Of a stretch of DNA of 49,303 bases, positions 46,377 to 49,303 are shown piece by piece. Position numbers and translations under genes: made by a program. Each line of letters opens with the position of its first letter. Position 1 is the stretch's first letter. The notes under the pieces were generated by a model that did not search any database, was not told where the DNA came from, and saw nothing but the letters and a program-made list of their open reading frames with translations. Source of the stretch: Nonomuraea deserti (GTDB taxonomy: Bacteria > Actinomycetota > Actinomycetes > Streptosporangiales > Streptosporangiaceae); NCBI RefSeq assembly GCF_004348685.1, contig NZ_SMKO01000058.1, forward strand, positions 1 to 49,303. Direction: 5' to 3'.

Positions 46377-48821
46377 ATGAGCCTTGCGCTTTACCGCAAG
46401 TACCGACCCGGGACCTTCGCCGAGGTCAAGGGTCAGGAACACGTCACAGATCCGCTGCGGCAGGCCCTGCGTACGGGCCGGATCAACCACGCCTACCTGT
46501 TCAGCGGCCCTCGTGGATGCGGTAAGACTTCCAGCGCTCGCATCCTGGCGCGCTCTCTCAACTGCGAGCAGGGTCCGACGCCCGACCCCTGCGGCGCCTG
46601 CGAGTCGTGTGTCGCGCTCGCCCCCACGGGCCCGGGCCACCTCGACGTCATCGAGATCGACGCCGCCTCGCACGGTGGTGTCGACGACGCGCGCGACCTG
46701 CGTGAGCGGGCGTTCTTCGCCCCCGTCTCCGCGCGCTACAAGATCTACATCATCGACGAGGCGCACATGGTGACCCGCGAGGGGTTCAATGCGCTGCTCA
46801 AGCTCGTCGAGGAGCCGCCGCCGCACCTGAAGTTCATCTTCGCGACGACCGAGCCGGAAAAGGTCATCGGGACGATCAAGTCGCGCACGCACCACTACCC
46901 GTTCCGGCTGATGCCTCCCGCGACGTTGCGCGCGCTGCTGGAGGAGATTCTCACTTCGGAGGACGTACCCTTCGAGCCGACCGCGCTGCCGCTGGTCGTC
47001 AGGGCGGGCGCCGGGTCCGCGCGTGACTCGCTCTCGATCCTCGACCAGCTCCTCGCCGGGGCCGACGACGACGGCATCACCTACGCCAAGGCCGTCTCCC
47101 TGCTCGGCTACACCGACGGCGACCTGCTCGACGAGGTCGTCAACGCGTTCGCGGCCCGTGACGGCGGTCAGGTGTTCCACACGGTCAACCGGGTCATCGA
47201 GGGCGGCCACGATCCGCGCCGCTTCGCCTCCGACCTGCTCGAACGCTTCCGCGACCTGGTGATTCTGGCCAACGTTCCCGAGGCGGCGTCGAGCGGGTTG
47301 CTCGACCGGCCGGCCGACGAGCTGGAGCGTCTCGTCCAGCAGGCCGCCTCGATGGGGCCGGCCGAGCTCACGCGCGCCGCCGAGGTGTTCAACGCCGGTC
47401 TCACCGAGATGCGTGGCGCCACCTCGCCGCGCCTGCTGCTGGAGCTGATGTGCGCGCGGGTCCTGCTGCCTGGCGCGGCGCAGGGCGAGGAGGCGCTGCT
47501 CGCCCGGCTCGAACGCCTCGAACGCGGCGGCGCCGTCGCCCAGATGGCCGCCCGAGCGGCATCGGGTCCGCCGGCGGGTTCCGGTACGCCCGCGGGTCCT
47601 GCAGCGCCGGTGGGTCCCGGTGTCCCCGAGGTCCCGGGCCACGGTCGGGTCGCTGCCTCGCCGGCCGGCGAGGGCGGTACAGGAGTGGCTCAACCATCCG
47701 CCCCCTCGGCGAATGCCGGGGATGACTGGCCCACACCCGTTCGGCCCGGTACGGGTGGAGGGCAGCAGCCCGATCCTCAGGCAGGGAGCGAGGCGCACGG
47801 CGCCCCTCCGGCAGGCGGTGGCGTCGCCCAGCCGTCAGCCGGTGCCGGGGACGGCTCCCAGGGCGCTCCGGGGTCGGGCGGCGGCTCTCAGGAGGGTCCG
47901 GTCTCGGGCGGCTCTCAGGGCGCTCCCGTCGCAGGGGGATCGGGGGCGATCCAGGCGCAGTGGGCCACCGTACTGGCCGCTCTCAAGCAGCGCAGCATCG
48001 TCGTCTGGGCCAACGTGAGCACCAACGCCCAGGTGGTCGGCGTGGAAGGCAACCTGGTGACGCTCGGCTTCACCCAGGTCGGTGCGATGAAAAACTTCAC
48101 GGGCGGCGGCAAGGACGCCGTCGTGGCGGCCGCGCTCGGCGACGTGCTCGGTGGCACGTGGCGGGTCGAGGCGGTCGTCGGCGGGTCTCCCGCCCCGTCC
48201 GCCCCGCGCGGTCCCGCACGTCCGCAGCAGCCCTCTCATGGCGGCGGCCAGGGGCCGACCGGTCCTCAGGGAGCGCCGGCCGCGCCTGCCGCGTCCCACG
48301 GCACGCCGGGCTCCCAGGGCCGTACGGCGTCCCACGGCTCGTCCAACGGCGCCTCCCACGACGACCAGGGAGCCGCGGCGCAGGATCCCGGCCAACCTCC
48401 GGCCGCCCCTTCGTCCGCTCTCCCCGGCCCGCCGACCACCGACGAGTCCTGGCCGGACGCCCCCGACGACCTCGGCCCCGGCGCACCTCCGTCCCCCGAC
48501 CCCACCCGTACGGTCGCCGCCGCCCAGCCGGCGGGATCACCTGGTGGCGGAGCGGCAGGCGCCGGGCTGGCCGCCGCTCGGTCGGCGGCCAATGCAGCCG
48601 CGCAGGCCGGTCCCCGCGTCCCCTCTCCCCGGGGCGGCGCCGCTTCCCGTGGCGGTGCCGGGGCGTGGCCGGAAGCGATCCCCGGCCGCTCCAAGGGCCC
48701 GGACGCCGACGAGGTCGACCCGCTCAACGACGCGGACGCCGATGTGGACGCGGTCTCGGGCATGGCGCTGCTGGAGCGCGAGCTCGGCGCCCAGGTGATC
48801 GGTGAGATCGACCACACCTGA
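46377..48821 (+). CDS. dnaX: DNA polymerase III subunits gamma/tau (clamp loader)
   Basis: 814 residues. The AAA+ motor starts MSLALYRKYRPGTFAEVKGQ. Walker A is SGPRGCGKTSSARI (about 43-56). Zinc cysteines are C64 and CGACESC (about 73-79). Walker B is IIDEAHMV (about 124) and sensor 1 FIFATTEPEKV. The clamp-loader collar domain ends near 375. The C-terminal half is Gly/Pro/Ser rich and low in complexity, with one folded island (IQAQWATVLAALKQRSIVVW onward, about 524-610) matching tau domain V. No slippery A6 stretch for a gamma frameshift is seen, so probably only tau is made. The SRP RNA gene precedes it. Confidence 0.96.
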   Translation: MSLALYRKYRPGTFAEVKGQEHVTDPLRQALRTGRINHAYLFSGPRGCGKTSSARILARSLNCEQGPTPDPCGACESCVALAPTGPGHLDVIEIDAASHGGVDDARDLRERAFFAPVSARYKIYIIDEAHMVTREGFNALLKLVEEPPPHLKFIFATTEPEKVIGTIKSRTHHYPFRLMPPATLRALLEEILTSEDVPFEPTALPLVVRAGAGSARDSLSILDQLLAGADDDGITYAKAVSLLGYTDGDLLDEVVNAFAARDGGQVFHTVNRVIEGGHDPRRFASDLLERFRDLVILANVPEAASSGLLDRPADELERLVQQAASMGPAELTRAAEVFNAGLTEMRGATSPRLLLELMCARVLLPGAAQGEEALLARLERLERGGAVAQMAARAASGPPAGSGTPAGPAAPVGPGVPEVPGHGRVAASPAGEGGTGVAQPSAPSANAGDDWPTPVRPGTGGGQQPDPQAGSEAHGAPPAGGGVAQPSAGAGDGSQGAPGSGGGSQEGPVSGGSQGAPVAGGSGAIQAQWATVLAALKQRSIVVWANVSTNAQVVGVEGNLVTLGFTQVGAMKNFTGGGKDAVVAAALGDVLGGTWRVEAVVGGSPAPSAPRGPARPQQPSHGGGQGPTGPQGAPAAPAASHGTPGSQGRTASHGSSNGASHDDQGAAAQDPGQPPAAPSSALPGPPTTDESWPDAPDDLGPGAPPSPDPTRTVAAAQPAGSPGGGAAGAGLAAARSAANAAAQAGPRVPSPRGGAASRGGAGAWPEAIPGRSKGPDADEVDPLNDADADVDAVSGMALLERELGAQVIGEIDHT

Positions 48822-48890
48822 ACGCGAGCCTGGTCACACGTGTGCACGTCTGTCCGCGAGCCTGATCACACCTGTCGGCGCCTGTCCGTC

Positions 48891-49056
48891 GGGCCTGACC
48901 ACATACCCGCCGCGCCTGTTTGCCGGGCCTGGCCACACCGGTCGGCGCCTGTCTGTCGGGCCTGACCACACACCCGCCGCGCCTGTCTGACGGGCCTGGC
49001 CACACCGGTCGGCGTCGGTCTGCCGGGCCTGACCACACACCCGCCGCGCCTGTCCA
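48891..49056. repeat. 67-bp tandem repeat downstream of dnaX
   Basis: The anchor GGGCCTGACCACA recurs at 48891, 48958 and 49025, a strict 67-bp period with about 2.5 copies. Each unit splits into two related halves (GCCTGTCTG-CGGGCCTGACCACA and GCCTGTCTG-CGGGCCTGGCCACA types), so a 33-34-bp element was probably doubled first. From the dnaX stop to the window end (48822-49303) I see no credible gene. Confidence 0.9.
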
Positions 49057-49230
49057 GACCTGCCCGTGCCCGGCCGCGCTGATGGCAGGCGGCGGCTGGC
49101 GCGTGCGGGTGGAGGCAGGGGCAGGCACTGTGTGGGAACGGGTGAACGCACGGCACAAGGTGGGTGCCGGGTCCGGTCGCAGGGTGTCCGGGGAAGCGGG
49201 GTCGCGGGGCCGTCCGGGGAAGCCGGGGGC

Positions 49231-49298
49231 GCCGGGCTTTCCGGTGTGTCGGCGGTGCCGGGCTTTCCGGTGTGATGGGGGTGCGGGCTTTCCGGGTG
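49231..49298. repeat. 25-26-bp tandem repeat at the window end
   Basis: GCCGGGCTTTCCGGTGTG at 49231 recurs at 49257 and, degenerate, near 49283, a period of 25-26 bp. GGCTTTCC / GGGGAAGCC variants just upstream (49190-49225) suggest that the repeat field is older and wider. It may continue beyond the window. Confidence 0.75.
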
Positions 49299-49303
49299 GG
49301 TCG

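Noticed and set aside
46377..48821. Programmed frameshift in dnaX giving a gamma form
   Set aside because: No A-rich slippery heptamer with a downstream stop in the -1 frame was found by eye.
48724..49158. 144-codon minus-strand frame with repeated RRGGCVVRPDRQAPTG peptides
   Set aside because: Arises from the 67-bp repeat and overlaps the dnaX 3' end; no ribosome site or homologous family recognised.

Overview
The window is high-GC DNA with GTG starts, dense convergent and divergent packing and many 4-bp ATGA/GTGA overlaps. It reads as chromosome of an actinobacterium. Gene order and protein sequences best suit the Streptosporangiaceae (Nonomuraea-like); that placement is inference from gene content, not from a marker search. 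The first 18 kb follow the conserved actinobacterial order known from Mycobacterium tuberculosis Rv0046c to Rv0058 and from Streptomyces: ino1, padR, DUF5318, bifunctional PBP, GT87, rpsF-ssb-rpsR-rplI, dnaB. The upp, tadA and dnaX neighbourhoods further on are also core.

Layout. 1-7.8 kb: 5' end of ino1 with its PadR regulator and a clean palindromic operator, a DUF5318 protein, a cell-wall operon (class A PBP plus two membrane glycosyltransferases), endonuclease IV and two small membrane proteins. 7.8-9.7 kb: the rpsF-ssb-rpsR-rplI operon with a hairpin-rich leader and a strong terminator. 9.9-12.4 kb: a three-gene polar amino acid ABC importer, followed by an APC permease and a MATE exporter on the other strand. 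15.2-18.4 kb: a run of DnaA-box-like 9-mers, then dnaB interrupted in its P-loop by a 500-residue intein with class 3 (W-C-T) hallmarks and a LAGLIDADG endonuclease carrying four cysteine pairs. 18.4-31.2 kb: mostly regulators and small systems: TetR with an SGNH hydrolase, UspA, SoxR with its own SoxR box, Lrp and SMP-30, an ABC-2 exporter divergent from a two-component system whose 3' end is reiterated as eight 29-bp repeats, a DnaN paralogue, GntR, an XRE-TPR regulator and a PH-domain operon.

31.4-33.7 kb: upp, two tandem TadA-associated proteins, tadA and tRNA-Ser(CGA). 33.8-46.0 kb is a more accessory stretch bounded by two oppositely oriented tRNA-Ser genes. It holds a zinc metallopeptidase, LysE exporter, phosphotransferase, a haem-type membrane protein and a secreted nuclease/phosphatase-like protein. 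It also holds a two-gene rRNA methyltransferase operon resembling AviRb-AviRa (orthosomycin resistance), two decayed genes (a methyltransferase and an FtsX-type permease), an internally duplicated secreted protein, and an ECF42-type sigma factor operon. 46.1-49.3 kb: tRNA-Ser(GGA), the small SRP RNA, dnaX and a repeat-rich tail.

The strongest leads are: (1) the AviRb-AviRa-like pair with no orthosomycin biosynthesis genes in view; (2) two near-identical 33-bp promoter elements, one before the ECF42/YCII operon and one before a flavin/F420-type oxidoreductase gene, which together predict a small sigma regulon; (3) the class 3 intein in DnaB; and (4) the DnaA-box cluster in front of dnaB. All family assignments come from reading motifs by eye; no search was run.
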